From Micromonospora parathelypteridis (GTDB taxonomy: Bacteria > Actinomycetota > Actinomycetes > Mycobacteriales > Micromonosporaceae): 64,000 nt of DNA. The DNA lies in contig NZ_JACHDP010000001.1 in NCBI RefSeq assembly GCF_014201145.1, positions 5,766,001 to 5,830,000 of the forward strand, in the 5' to 3' direction. This document shows positions 1-9,537 of the stretch, one piece after another; positions within the stretch are counted from its first letter, which is position 1, and the number at the start of each line of letters is the position of its first letter. The notes beneath the pieces are model-generated. The model made no database searches and was not told the DNA's origin. It was given only the letters and a program-made list of their open reading frames with translations. A program made the position numbers and the translations under genes.

Positions 1-1
1 A

Positions 2-2170
2 CAGCTGACCCTCGAAGAGAAGGTTGCCCTCTGCCTCGGCTCGACCTTCTGGCACACCGCGCCGATTCCGCGCCTCGGCCTCCCCGAGGTCATGGTGGCC
101 GACGGCCCGCACGGCCTGCGCCGCCAGCCGGATGGTAACCAGGCCAGCATCTCCGGCAGCCTGCCCGCCACCTGCTTTCCGACCGCGTCCGCGCTCGGCT
201 CCTCCTGGGACCCCGATCTCGTACGCCGGGTGGGGGAGGCGATCGGGGCGGAGGCGCGCGCCCAGGGAGTCTCTGTGGTACTCGGGCCGGGCGTGAACAT
301 CAAGCGGTCCCCACTGTGCGGCCGCAACTTCGAGTACTTCGCCGAGGACCCGTTGCTGACCGGGGTGCTCGGCGAGGCGTATGTCGAAGGGGTCCAGAGC
401 CAGGGGGTCGGGGCGTGCGTCAAGCACTTCGCCGCGAACAACCAGGAGACCGATCGTCTGCGGGTCAGCGCCGATGTCGATGAGCGCACGCTGCGCGAGA
501 TCTACCTGCCGCATTTCGAACGCATCGTCACCCGCGCTCGGCCGTGGATGGTGATGTGCGCCTACAACCGGGTCAACGGCGTGCATGCCTCGCAGAACCG
601 GTGGCTGCTCACCGACGTGCTGCGCGACGAGTGGGGTTTCGACGGTGTCGTCGTCTCCGACTGGGGTGCCGTACACGACCGGGTCGCGGCGCTGGCCGCT
701 GGCCTCGACCTCGAGATGCCCCCGAACCTCGGCGTCAGCGACACCGCGCTGGTGGCCGCGGTCCGCGACGGCTCCCTCGACGAGGCCGTCCTGGACCGCG
801 CCGTCGAACGCGTGCTGCGTCTGATCGAGCGGGCGCCGAAGGACGTGCAGCCCGCCGAGTTCGACTTCGTGGCAGAACACCACGCACTGGCGCGCGAGGT
901 GGCCGCCGGCTGCGCGGTGCTGCTGAAGAACAACGGCGATCTGCTACCGCTTCAACCGTCCGAAGACGACACCGTCGCCGTGATCGGCGAGTTCGCCCGT
1001 AACCCGCGCTTCCAGGGGGCCGGCAGCTCGCAAGTCAATCCAACCTGTGTCGACATCCCCCTCGACGAGCTGCGCGCGGCCGGGCTGCGGGTGGAGTTCG
1101 CCGCGGGCGACGACCCGGCCGAGGCCGTGGCTCTGGCCCGCCGCGCCAGCACCGTGCTGCTCTTCCTCGGGCTGGCCGCCGGCGACGAGTCCGAGGGTGC
1201 CGATCGCGAGCACCTCGACCTTCCGGCCGCCCAGACAGCGCTCGTGGAACAGCTCGCCGAGGCCAACCCCCGGCTCGTCGTGGTCCTGTCCAACGGCTCG
1301 GCCGTCCGGATGACCCCGTGGGACAAGCACGTCCCCGCGATCCTGGAGACCTGGCTCTCCGGTCAGGCCGCCGGCGGCGCCGTCGCCGATCTACTGCTTG
1401 GAGCCTCGAATCCGAGCGGACGTCTCGCCGAGACCCTGCCGCTGCGCCTACAGGACGTCCCGTCCTACCTGAACTTCCCCGGCGAGCAGGGCCACGTCCG
1501 CTACGGCGAGGGCGTCTTCGTCGGCTACCGCGGCTATGACGCGGTCGGCCGGGAGGTCGCCTACCCATTCGGGCACGGCCTGTCCTACACAACCTTCGAG
1601 TACCGGGATCTCGTCGTCGAGCCCGGTATCGCGACCGTCACGGTCATCAACACCGGCGACCGCCGCGGCAAGGAGGTCGTTCAGCTCTACATTGCCGCCC
1701 CGAGCAGCCGGGTAGCCCGCCCGGAACGCGAGCTCAAGGCGTTCGCCAAGGTCGACCTCGCACCCGGCGAAGCAACCATCGTGACCTTCGTGCTCGACGA
1801 GCGAGATCTGTCGTACTGGTCTCCCGCCCATCGGCGCTGGGTTCTCGAGGGCGGCACGATCGAGATCAGCGTGGGCGCCTCGTCGCGGGATCTACGCGCC
1901 ACTGCCACCCTCGACGTTCCGGCGCCACCGACCAGGCCCGCACTCAACGCCGACGCAACCCTGCGCGAGTGGCTCGCCGACCCCGACGGTTCCGCCGCGC
2001 TACGCGAAGCGGTCGGCACCGGACCGGACGGCACACCCAACGGCATCCTCGGCGACGACGAGACCCTGACCGTCCTCGGCGACTTCCCCCTGCGTGTCCT
2101 CACCGTCTTCCCCGGCCTCGGCATCGACCGGCCAGCCCTCGACAAGGCGACCGCGATCCTGCCGTCGTAA
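2..2170 (+). CDS. GH3 family beta-glucosidase, 5' end outside window
   Basis: Glycoside hydrolase family 3 enzyme expected to release terminal beta-linked glucose (or a related sugar) from oligosaccharides or plant glycosides. The frame is open from base 2 and begins inside the N-terminal (beta/alpha)8 domain (LTLEEKVALCLG), so the true start and any signal peptide are missing. Visible landmarks are the KHFAANNQE substrate-site motif, the nucleophile aspartate in VVVSDWGAV (codon 659-661), the ESEGxDR acid/base region near base 1185 and a C-terminal fibronectin III-like domain (GKEVVQLYI through LDERDLSYW). A C-terminal extension of about 80 residues follows. The next gene, a secreted alpha-rhamnosidase, starts about 100 bases downstream, which suggests joint attack on rhamnosylated glucosides. 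Exact sugar specificity cannot be read from sequence. Confidence 0.93.
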   Translation, partial: QLTLEEKVALCLGSTFWHTAPIPRLGLPEVMVADGPHGLRRQPDGNQASISGSLPATCFPTASALGSSWDPDLVRRVGEAIGAEARAQGVSVVLGPGVNIKRSPLCGRNFEYFAEDPLLTGVLGEAYVEGVQSQGVGACVKHFAANNQETDRLRVSADVDERTLREIYLPHFERIVTRARPWMVMCAYNRVNGVHASQNRWLLTDVLRDEWGFDGVVVSDWGAVHDRVAALAAGLDLEMPPNLGVSDTALVAAVRDGSLDEAVLDRAVERVLRLIERAPKDVQPAEFDFVAEHHALAREVAAGCAVLLKNNGDLLPLQPSEDDTVAVIGEFARNPRFQGAGSSQVNPTCVDIPLDELRAAGLRVEFAAGDDPAEAVALARRASTVLLFLGLAAGDESEGADREHLDLPAAQTALVEQLAEANPRLVVVLSNGSAVRMTPWDKHVPAILETWLSGQAAGGAVADLLLGASNPSGRLAETLPLRLQDVPSYLNFPGEQGHVRYGEGVFVGYRGYDAVGREVAYPFGHGLSYTTFEYRDLVVEPGIATVTVINTGDRRGKEVVQLYIAAPSSRVARPERELKAFAKVDLAPGEATIVTFVLDERDLSYWSPAHRRWVLEGGTIEISVGASSRDLRATATLDVPAPPTRPALNADATLREWLADPDGSAALREAVGTGPDGTPNGILGDDETLTVLGDFPLRVLTVFPGLGIDRPALDKATAILPS

Positions 2171-2271
2171 GGAGGTCCCCGTGAACCCGTAATCGAACAG
2201 CTCGCTGCTCGACGTCGCATCCCGGCCCCCCAACCCGGACTGTTTGTCACCAACGACAGAGAAGGAATCTG

Positions 2272-5200
2272 ATGCCCCCGATCAGAAGATCCGCGATTCT
2301 CCTGACGACAGCGCTACTGCTCACCCTCGGAGCCGCCGTGCCGGCCAACGCCCACTCCGGATCCGCAGGCGACGTCCGCGTCGTGCAACTCAGTGTCGAC
2401 GGCCGCTACGACTCGCCGCTCGGCCTCGACAACATCCGTCCCACCCTCGCGTGGCAGATGGACGAGACCGGCAACTGCAAGCAGCGTGTCTGCGCCGCCG
2501 ATCGGCAGACCGCGTATGAGGTGCAGGCTGCCGCCACCGTCGCTGACCTGCACACCGGGCGCCTGGTGTGGCGTACCGGCAAGGTCTCCGGCGACAGCCA
2601 GCAGGTGCGCTTCGGTCGGGACCTACGCTCCCGCGATACCGTCGCCTGGCGCGTACGGGTCTGGGACGCCCACCGAAAGCAGTCAGCCTGGTCCGCCCCC
2701 TCCACGTGGAGCACCGGTCTGCTCAACCCAACCGACTGGGGCGCGGCGCGCTGGATCGACTACCCCGACCGGGCCGAGAACCAGCCGATGCCGATCTTCG
2801 CCCGCCAGTTCGCGGTGCCGAAGCACAAGAAGGTCGCCGACGCCCGCCTCTACCTCTCCGGTGTCGGCCTGCACCACGCCACCGTCAACGGCCGGGAGAT
2901 CACCGACGAGGTCCTCGCCCCGGGCAACTCCAACTATCAGCTGTCCAGCGAGTACCGCACCTATGACCTGACGTCCACGCTGCGATCGGGCGCCAACGCG
3001 ATCGGGGTCGAGCTCGGCAACGGCCCGGCCTACGTGCGCCGCAGCGTCACCAACCCGGCCGTCGGGCGCACCTCTCCGTACTCCTGGTGGCAGAGCCAGC
3101 TCAAAGGCAGCGGCACACTGGCCGCCGACGCCTCGGCCGGAAGCACCGTCGTCGAGGTCAACGACGTCACCGGTTATCACGTCGGCGGCACCGTCAACGT
3201 CGACACCGGGGGAGGGGGCGACCGACTCGAGTCGCGCACCATCACCGCGATCGGGACCACCAGCATCACCTTCACGCCGGCGCTCACCGTGGCGCACACC
3301 GCTGGGGCGAAGGTCACCGGCTCGGGTAACAGCATCGCCGCCAGCGACGCCTCCGCCGGGGCGGCCGTCACCCCGCGGTTCATCGGCCGCCTGGAGATCC
3401 GTTACCGCGACGGCAGCCGCGAGACGATCGTGACCGACCGGTCCTGGCGTACGACCCTGGGCCCGCTGGTCACCGACGCCTGGTATTCCGGCTCCGACTA
3501 CGACGCCCGCCGCGAGCAGCCCGGCTGGAACACCCCGGGCGCCAACCTCGGCCCGTCCGCATCCCGCCGCGACGGCGCGGCGACCGGCTGGATCGCGGCC
3601 GGGATCGCGCCGCCGCCGAACCTGGCCACGAAGCTGGTCGCCCGCACCGCCGAGCCGATCACGGTGCAGGAGGAGTTCAAGCCGGTTTCGGTCACCAACC
3701 CGACGCCCGGCACGTGGGTGTTCGACTTCGGGCAGAACATCGTCGGCTGGCCCCGCCTCAAGCTCGACCGCCTCCCAGCCGGTACGACGGTGAAGGTGGC
3801 GCCGGCCGAGTCGCTCAATCCCGACGGCACGGTCAACCAGGCGTCGCTGATGGGCGGCGGCGGATCCCGCGGCGTCGACCTGTTCAACACCTACACCACC
3901 GCCGGCGGCCGCTCCGAGACGTGGCACCCGAACTTCAACTACTTCGGCATGCAGTGGGTCCAGGTCACCGGCCTGCCTGAGGGTTTCACCCCCACCAAGG
4001 ACCTGATCACCGGCGTACGCCTGCAGGCCGACACCCCGGTCGCCGGCACCTTCTCGTCGTCGAACGCCCGAGTCAACCGGATCCATACGATGTCGCGGTA
4101 CTCGTTCGCCGCGAACATCATGAGCGTGTTCACCGACTGTCCCGGTCGCGAAAAGCTGTCCTACCCGGCGGACTACACGATGCCGATGGGTGCGATCCAC
4201 CGCGACTTCCAGCTCAACGCCTTCATGCGCACGACCATGCGGCACCTCGTGGAGGGTCAGTCCCTGGCCGACACTCCGATGGTGGGCAACGTCGCGTTGA
4301 AGACCCCGGTCTACGACTGGGGTTACAGCGGACGCTTCGGCGACGAGATCAACTGGGGCAACGCGATCGTGCTCGTCCCGTCGATCCTGCACCAGCTCTA
4401 CGGCGACACCGCCACCATGAGCGCGTCCTACGACCGGCTCGTGCGCTTCGTCGACTACATCCAGCGGCAGAAGGTGGTGGACGGGTACTACGTCGACGCG
4501 GCCCTGGCCGACTGGGTCGGCGCTGAGACAACCTCCGGCCGCATCACCGGCACCTGGGGCTACTACCTGACGATCCAGTCGATGGCCCAGATCGCCACGC
4601 TGACCGGCCACGCCGCCGATGCCACCCGCTACGCGGCGCTCGCCGACGAAATCAAGGCGGCATTCAACCGGGCATTCTTCAACGAGTCGCTCGGCCGCTA
4701 CACCGCCGCCGGCAACGCCGGCACCGAAGGCGCCACCCAGACCGCGCAGGCCCTGGCCCTCGATGCGGGTCTGGTGCCGGACAGCAGCCGGGGCAGGGTC
4801 CTCGACGCGCTGGTCGAGCTCATCTACGCCTTCCACCCGAACGGTACCGGCCCGCACTTCAGCGGCGGCACCATCGGCATGGGTCCGATCGTGCGGGCCC
4901 TGATGAACGGCGACCGCGACGACGTGCTGTGGGAGGCGCTGCAACAGGACGACCAGCCCAGCTACGGCTACTTCATGCAGTCGACCCCGGCCAACCCGGG
5001 CGGCATGACCACCATGGGCGAGCGCTGGAACCGCGGCGACTCCAAGAACCACATGATCCTGGCCCAGATCGAGGAGTGGTTCCACGCCGGCATCGCCGGC
5101 ATTCAGGCGGCCGCGGGCTCGACAGCGTACGACCGACTGGTCTTCAAGCCGAAACCCGTGGGCGACCTGACGAAGGCGAGCGGGTCCTATCAGACCCCGG

Positions 5201-5418
5201 CCGGCTGGGCCCGATCGTCCTGGACCAAGACGGACAGCCGCTTCTCACTGTCGGTCACCGTCCCCGCCAACACTCAGGCCGAGGTGTGGGTGCCGGCGGC
5301 GGACAAGCGTCTCGTCGCGGCATCGAACCGTGCGCTGTTCCAGCGCTCCGAAGGTACGTACGTCGTCTATACCGTCCCGTCCGGGTCGCACTCCTTTACG
5401 GTGCGCACCGGTTCCTGA
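2272..5418 (+). CDS. secreted GH78 alpha-L-rhamnosidase
   Basis: Hydrolyses terminal alpha-L-rhamnose, typically from plant flavonoid glycosides or pectic polymers. The 1048-residue protein has a Sec-type signal peptide (basic start, hydrophobic ALLLTLGAAVPANAH). It then follows the usual GH78 order of N-terminal beta domains, (alpha/alpha)6 catalytic barrel and C-terminal beta-sandwich. Candidate general acid is E627 in DCPGREKLSYPADY and the second catalytic glutamate is E917 in MTTMGERWNRG, matching known GH78 positions. Unusual: about 90 residues (roughly 278-368) are inserted in an N-terminal beta domain. The insert carries two DASAG motifs and a beta-rich unit with VGGTVNVDTGGGGD. Start ATG follows GAGAAGGAATCTG. 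Lies between the GH3 gene and a secreted esterase, same strand. Confidence 0.93.
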   Translation: MPPIRRSAILLTTALLLTLGAAVPANAHSGSAGDVRVVQLSVDGRYDSPLGLDNIRPTLAWQMDETGNCKQRVCAADRQTAYEVQAAATVADLHTGRLVWRTGKVSGDSQQVRFGRDLRSRDTVAWRVRVWDAHRKQSAWSAPSTWSTGLLNPTDWGAARWIDYPDRAENQPMPIFARQFAVPKHKKVADARLYLSGVGLHHATVNGREITDEVLAPGNSNYQLSSEYRTYDLTSTLRSGANAIGVELGNGPAYVRRSVTNPAVGRTSPYSWWQSQLKGSGTLAADASAGSTVVEVNDVTGYHVGGTVNVDTGGGGDRLESRTITAIGTTSITFTPALTVAHTAGAKVTGSGNSIAASDASAGAAVTPRFIGRLEIRYRDGSRETIVTDRSWRTTLGPLVTDAWYSGSDYDARREQPGWNTPGANLGPSASRRDGAATGWIAAGIAPPPNLATKLVARTAEPITVQEEFKPVSVTNPTPGTWVFDFGQNIVGWPRLKLDRLPAGTTVKVAPAESLNPDGTVNQASLMGGGGSRGVDLFNTYTTAGGRSETWHPNFNYFGMQWVQVTGLPEGFTPTKDLITGVRLQADTPVAGTFSSSNARVNRIHTMSRYSFAANIMSVFTDCPGREKLSYPADYTMPMGAIHRDFQLNAFMRTTMRHLVEGQSLADTPMVGNVALKTPVYDWGYSGRFGDEINWGNAIVLVPSILHQLYGDTATMSASYDRLVRFVDYIQRQKVVDGYYVDAALADWVGAETTSGRITGTWGYYLTIQSMAQIATLTGHAADATRYAALADEIKAAFNRAFFNESLGRYTAAGNAGTEGATQTAQALALDAGLVPDSSRGRVLDALVELIYAFHPNGTGPHFSGGTIGMGPIVRALMNGDRDDVLWEALQQDDQPSYGYFMQSTPANPGGMTTMGERWNRGDSKNHMILAQIEEWFHAGIAGIQAAAGSTAYDRLVFKPKPVGDLTKASGSYQTPAGWARSSWTKTDSRFSLSVTVPANTQAEVWVPAADKRLVAASNRALFQRSEGTYVVYTVPSGSHSFTVRTGS

Positions 5419-5474
5419 TGCCATGCGCCGCCCGGGGCTCTGATGCGCCGGGCGGCGCCGAACCGGGAGGCCTG

Positions 5475-7085
5475 ATGAGTTCGAGAATGACCCGCAGAAC
5501 AGTGCTCGGCGGTTCGCTGTCCGCGGTCGCCGCGATGAGTCTGCCGTTGCCGGTACACGCCGCCGGGCACGGGAGAACCGACGAGGCGGCAACCCGATAC
5601 GGCAAGGTGCGTGGGAAACGCGAAGACGGCATCGTCAAGTTCCTCGGCGTGCCCTACGCCCAGCCGCCGCTCGGCAAGCTGAGATTCAAGTCCCCGAAGC
5701 CGCCCGCACGATGGTCCGGCGTTCGCGACGCCGTCAGTTTCCCCAACCCGGCGTTCCAGGTCGTGGGCGGTGAGATGGGCCCGACGGGGAACGGCCGCAT
5801 GCCCGCACCGTCCGAGGACTGCCTTTACCTCAACATCTGGACCCCCGCCGCCGACCGCAAGCGGCGGCCGGTGATGTTCTACAACCACGGCGGCGGCTAC
5901 ATGATCGGCTCGGGCTCGGCCACGGGCCAGGACGGCACCCGTCTCGCGCAGCTCTACGACGTGGTGGTGGTCGAGTCCAACCACCGGCTCGGCCTGCTGG
6001 GCTATTTGTTCCTGGGCGATCTCGCCGACGGCGACTACGCCGCGAACCAGGGGATGCTGGACATCCTCGCGGCGCTGCGCTGGACCAGCGAGAACATCGA
6101 CAACTTTGGCGGGGACCCGGACAACATCATGGTTTGGGGCGAGAGCGGCGGCGGTGCCAAGACCGCCGCCGTCCACACCATGCCGGAGGCAGCACGGCTG
6201 TTCCACAAGGCCTCGATCGAAAGCGTCGCCCCGCTGCGCTTTCCCACCCGCGACGGCGCCACCGTACGTGCCGAGCGCACGCTTCACCTGCTGGGGCTGA
6301 CCAAGAACGACATCCCGAAGCTCTCCGACATCCCGGCCGCGCGCCTGCTCGAGATCCAGGTGTCCGAGGCCGCGAACGGTGTCGCACCCTGGGGTGACCC
6401 CGCTCCGCTACCCGGGTTCGGGGCCTTCGTCGACGGAGGTGTCATCCCGCGGCACCCCTTCGCCGACGGCGCCCCGTCGTGGTCGGCCGGTAAGCCGCTG
6501 ATGGTCGGCACCTGCCGCGACGAGACGGTGTTCTTCAGCCTCTTCGGGCCGCCCGACGTCTTCCGCCTCGACGAGGCCGGCCTGCGCAGCCGGCTCAGCG
6601 GCACCTACCAGGGCGCCGAACTCGACCGGATCATCGCGACTTTCCGTCGGTCGCGCCCGAAAGCGACACCGGCCCAGCTCTACTTCGCGATCACCACATC
6701 ACCGATCTGGCGCGACGCGATCAAGATCGCCGAGGCTAAGGCGGCGCAGCACGCCGCACCGGTGTTCATGTACCAGCTCGCGTACCAGGATCCGACCGTG
6801 GTGCCGGGCACCGACTTCCCGCTCGGCTCGCCGCACGCCTCGGACATCCCGATGAAGTTCGCCAACGTCGGCTTGGACCAGTTACCGGGCAAGCGGGCGA
6901 CCGCCCGGCACATGAGCGCTTTGTGGGCCGGCTTCGCCCACTACGGCCACCCCACGGCGAGGGGCGTGCCGAGATGGCCCGCCTACACGCCGAAGGACCG
7001 GGCCACCATGTGGATCGACACTGACTGCGGGATCGCCTACGACCCTGACAAGAAGGAGCGGCTCTTCTGGCAGCGCCGGGCCTGA
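5475..7085 (+). CDS. Tat-exported type B carboxylesterase
   Basis: Alpha/beta-hydrolase of the carboxylesterase type B / p-nitrobenzyl esterase family, 536 residues. ATG at 5475 is preceded by GGGAGG, and the N-terminus carries a twin-arginine signal (MTRRTVLGGSLSAVAAM) ending near HAAG. The frame is open further upstream but that part only shadows the rhamnosidase gene. The nucleophile is S224 in GESGGG (the family usually has GESAGG), H454 in GSPHASDIPM fits the catalytic histidine, and the acidic residue probably lies in CRDETVFF. The oxyanion loop is NHGGGYMIGS. Position behind GH3 and GH78 suggests that it removes acyl groups from secreted glycosides so the glycosidases can act. That role is inference. 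Confidence 0.9.
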   Translation: MSSRMTRRTVLGGSLSAVAAMSLPLPVHAAGHGRTDEAATRYGKVRGKREDGIVKFLGVPYAQPPLGKLRFKSPKPPARWSGVRDAVSFPNPAFQVVGGEMGPTGNGRMPAPSEDCLYLNIWTPAADRKRRPVMFYNHGGGYMIGSGSATGQDGTRLAQLYDVVVVESNHRLGLLGYLFLGDLADGDYAANQGMLDILAALRWTSENIDNFGGDPDNIMVWGESGGGAKTAAVHTMPEAARLFHKASIESVAPLRFPTRDGATVRAERTLHLLGLTKNDIPKLSDIPAARLLEIQVSEAANGVAPWGDPAPLPGFGAFVDGGVIPRHPFADGAPSWSAGKPLMVGTCRDETVFFSLFGPPDVFRLDEAGLRSRLSGTYQGAELDRIIATFRRSRPKATPAQLYFAITTSPIWRDAIKIAEAKAAQHAAPVFMYQLAYQDPTVVPGTDFPLGSPHASDIPMKFANVGLDQLPGKRATARHMSALWAGFAHYGHPTARGVPRWPAYTPKDRATMWIDTDCGIAYDPDKKERLFWQRRA

Positions 7086-7216
7086 ACAGCGAGGTATCGA
7101 CCGATCGGTGCTTCCTGGCGGGACATCTCGCTAGGGAGCACTTATCGGCGGTCGCCTGAACCGCCACGTCAGAGAGGTGACGACAGGTGGATCCGCCGGC
7201 TACCGGTCCCCCCGGC

Positions 7217-7243
7217 CCAGGGCCGCCGTTCGGCGGACCCTGG
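7217..7243. terminator. hairpin between convergent genes
   Basis: CCAGGGCCGCC pairs with GGCGG-ACCCTGG across a short loop, with one bulged base. It sits between the convergent stops of the esterase (7085) and the alcohol dehydrogenase (7258), so it can serve both strands. No U-tract, as is usual in actinobacteria. Confidence 0.5.
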
Positions 7244-7257
7244 CACCCCGGAGAGGA

Positions 7258-8253
7258 TCAGCGCAGGGTGTCGATATCGATGACGAACCGGTACCGCACG
7301 TCCGAGGCGAGCACCCGCTCGTACGCGTCGTTGACTGCCTCGGCGTCGATGACTTCGACCTCGGGGGCGATGCCGCGCTCGGCGCAGAAGTCGAGCATCT
7401 CCTGGGTCTCGGCGATGCTGCCGATGCTGGAGCCGGCGAACGACCGTCGGTTGCCGAACAACGCGAAGACGGGCACCGGCAGGGGCTCCGCCGGGGCACC
7501 CACGCTGACAAGCGTGCCGTCCAGACGCAGCAGACCGAGGTAGCTGGCCATGTCGATCGGTGCGCTGACCGTGTTGATGATCAGGTCGAAGCTGTTCTTG
7601 AGCGCCTCGAACGTCGCCGGGTCCTTGGTGGCGTAGTAGTGCTCGGCTCCGAAGCGCAGGCCGTCGTCCTTCTTGCCCAGCGTCTGTGACAGCACCGTCA
7701 CCTCGGCGCCCATCGCCGCGGCGATCTTGACAGCCATGTGGCCCAGACCACCCAGGCCCACCACGGCGACCTTCTTGCCGGGACCGGCGTTCCAGTGCGC
7801 CAACGGAGAGTACGTGGTGATGCCCGCGCACAGCATCGGCGCGGCCGCCTCGTACGGGATGCTTTCCGGCACCCGCAGCACGAAGTCCTCGTCCACGACG
7901 ACGTGGGTCGAGTACCCGCCCTGGGTCACGGTGCCGTCTCGGTCGATGCTCGCGTACGTCTGGGTGTTGCCCTTGAAGCAGTACTGCTCGTTTCCAGTGC
8001 GGCAGTTCTCGCACTCGCGACACGAGTTGACCATGCAGCCAACACCAGCACGGTCGCCGACCGCGTGGCGGGTGACGTCGGCGCCGACTTCGGTGATCCG
8101 GCCGACGATTTCGTGGCCAACGGTGAGCGGGTAGGGAACGCTGCCCCAGTCGCCACGCACCGTGTGGATGTCAGAGTGGCAGATGCCGGCGTAGCGGATT
8201 TCGATGAGAACATCGCGAGGGCCCAGGTCCCGCCGTTCGATCGTGGTACGCAC
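7258..8253 (-). CDS. zinc-dependent NAD(P) alcohol dehydrogenase
   Basis: Medium-chain alcohol dehydrogenase of the cinnamyl-alcohol/YahK type, interconverting aldehydes and primary alcohols. Catalytic zinc ligands lie in GICHSDIH and GHEIVG, structural zinc ligands in the [15 protein letters not shown] lobe, and the cofactor loop is [11 protein letters not shown]. The first usable start codon in frame is GTG at 8253, but it has no ribosome site. The reading frame continues upstream through [15 protein letters not shown], which matches the conserved N-terminus of the family, up to an in-frame TAG at 8329-8331. That stretch has no ATG, GTG or TTG. A GGAGGA box ends just before two ATC codons (8304-8299). 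Translation may therefore start at AUC near 8301-8304, or the start codon has been mutated. Confidence 0.9.
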   Translation of the reverse strand: MRTTIERRDLGPRDVLIEIRYAGICHSDIHTVRGDWGSVPYPLTVGHEIVGRITEVGADVTRHAVGDRAGVGCMVNSCRECENCRTGNEQYCFKGNTQTYASIDRDGTVTQGGYSTHVVVDEDFVLRVPESIPYEAAAPMLCAGITTYSPLAHWNAGPGKKVAVVGLGGLGHMAVKIAAAMGAEVTVLSQTLGKKDDGLRFGAEHYYATKDPATFEALKNSFDLIINTVSAPIDMASYLGLLRLDGTLVSVGAPAEPLPVPVFALFGNRRSFAGSSIGSIAETQEMLDFCAERGIAPEVEVIDAEAVNDAYERVLASDVRYRFVIDIDTLR

Positions 8254-8298
8254 GAGCGGTTCGGTGGCAGAAGGCGCGGCGATGGCGTTGACGGTGAA

Positions 8299-8311
8299 GA
8301 TGATGTCCTCC
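8299..8311 (-). promoter_or_regulatory. ribosome site in front of a non-canonical ATC start
   Basis: On the minus strand GGAGGA (8311-8306) is followed by C-ATC-ATC-TTC in frame with the alcohol dehydrogenase. It is the only good Shine-Dalgarno in the open stretch. It places initiation at an ATC codon and fits the conserved protein N-terminus, whereas GTG at 8253 has no such site. Confidence 0.5.
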
Positions 8312-8331
8312 GGTGACGTGATGCTGACCTA

Positions 8332-9070
8332 CCTGCACCTCACCACAGCCGTGGCAGCGCTGGGAGTCTCTGACAAGGCGCGTACTGCTGGTACCCCTCA
8401 GCAGCGCCGGGTGTCGCTCCGACCGATCAGGCTACTTCTCTGCTGCGACCACCTTGCTGGCACCACCAACTGGCGGGCAGTGAGACTGGTGATAAGAGCC
8501 CTGCTCTAGGTTGTGATACCAGAACATCCCTTTTCTGGGTATGCCTGCAGCACGTGCTGGATGCGATCGTCGGTCTGCGCATCAGGCTTCTTCCCACAGC
8601 AGGGGAAACCGCCATGAAACTGCAGTCGCCCCGGCCAACGGTCAAGACACCGGCCCGCGGCGTTCACCGGTGACGTCCACCTGACGCCCATCTACAACGG
8701 CACCGGGCCGTCGCGGATGACCGCCGCCCCTGGCCGGTGCCGACTGTCGTCGCGGAACCCTCAGGCGCCCATTGAAGAGGAATCGGCCCCATCGACGTAC
8801 CGCTCTGGGCCGTCCGTGCTGCTGTCGGTATGGATCCCGAAAGCTGAGATTCAAATCCCACTAGCATCCGTCTGGCCAGGGTTTCTTGCCGAGTGACCTC
8901 TTCGGCGAGTTCGATGGCGTCAGCACGAGTGGATCGCGCCGCAGAAGCAGGTGACGTCCGTACACGCTGATGAGCGTGCATGCCGCGGCCGACGAGCCCA
9001 CGCGGCCGACGGCAGCCGGCCAGGCCAAGCGGGTTTACGGGCACCTGACACCGTCGGTCTGCGCCCAGCA
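8332..9070. other. 740-base stretch without a supportable gene
   Basis: Open frames here on both strands are short, mutually overlapping and of odd composition, and none gives a recognisable protein. It looks like decayed accessory DNA next to the orphan genes that follow. Confidence 0.5.
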
Positions 9071-9481
9071 CTAGCGGTGCTGGTCGACGGCCCACAGAAG
9101 ATCGGTGATGGCGAATCCCGGCAGCTCAAGTTCAGCCGCCGGGGTGACTTGGAAGGTCCCACCCGACGCCTGCGGTGTCCAGCCAGCGCTCAGCCCGTAA
9201 CAGACAAGAACGCGTACGTCCGCAGCTGTCGGGAACGGATACGTTTCCCCACTGCCGTGCACGTCGGTCTCGACGTACGCATAGCCAGAGGCAGCGGTGG
9301 GTGCTGAGGAGGGCAGCTCGGTCAAGTCGGCTTGTAGGACGCGACCGTTTTTTCCTGAACCCCATACGCGGAGCCTTATGCAGCGGTGCAGACGACCGTC
9401 CGGGCCAGATGCGGATCGGATGGCGGCCTTCCAGGTGAACTCCCGGCCGTCGATGTGTAGCTTGCGTAGCCTCGACCTCAT
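9071..9481 (-). CDS. conserved hypothetical protein, 136 residues
   Basis: Starts MRSRLRKLHIDGREFTW and ends LELPGFAITDLLW. The composition is that of a real small cytoplasmic protein: mixed charge, W/Y/F-rich and no low complexity. It has no signal peptide or membrane segment. It resembles in style the small single-domain proteins of actinobacterial accessory regions, but I cannot assign a family or function. The neighbour downstream on the other strand is the interrupted HEAT-like gene. Start ATG at 9481 is chosen because the protein-like sequence begins there. Confidence 0.55.
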   Translation of the reverse strand: MRSRLRKLHIDGREFTWKAAIRSASGPDGRLHRCIRLRVWGSGKNGRVLQADLTELPSSAPTAASGYAYVETDVHGSGETYPFPTAADVRVLVCYGLSAGWTPQASGGTFQVTPAAELELPGFAITDLLWAVDQHR

Positions 9482-9537
9482 CCGCCCATGCTTCCAGCCG
9501 GGCGATCACTGCAACGCCCTGATCCCGATGGCCGGCC

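Noticed and set aside
2683..5085. 800-residue open frame antisense to the rhamnosidase
   Set aside because: Arg/Val/Gly/His-rich shadow produced by high-GC codons; no domain, and the plus strand encodes a clear GH78 enzyme.
5367..6287. 306-residue antisense frame over the esterase
   Set aside because: Shadow composition and conflict with a well-supported alpha/beta hydrolase on the other strand.
8845..8865. TTCAAAT motif resembling a tRNA T-loop
   Set aside because: Flanking bases cannot form a T-stem and no acceptor or anticodon arm can be drawn.
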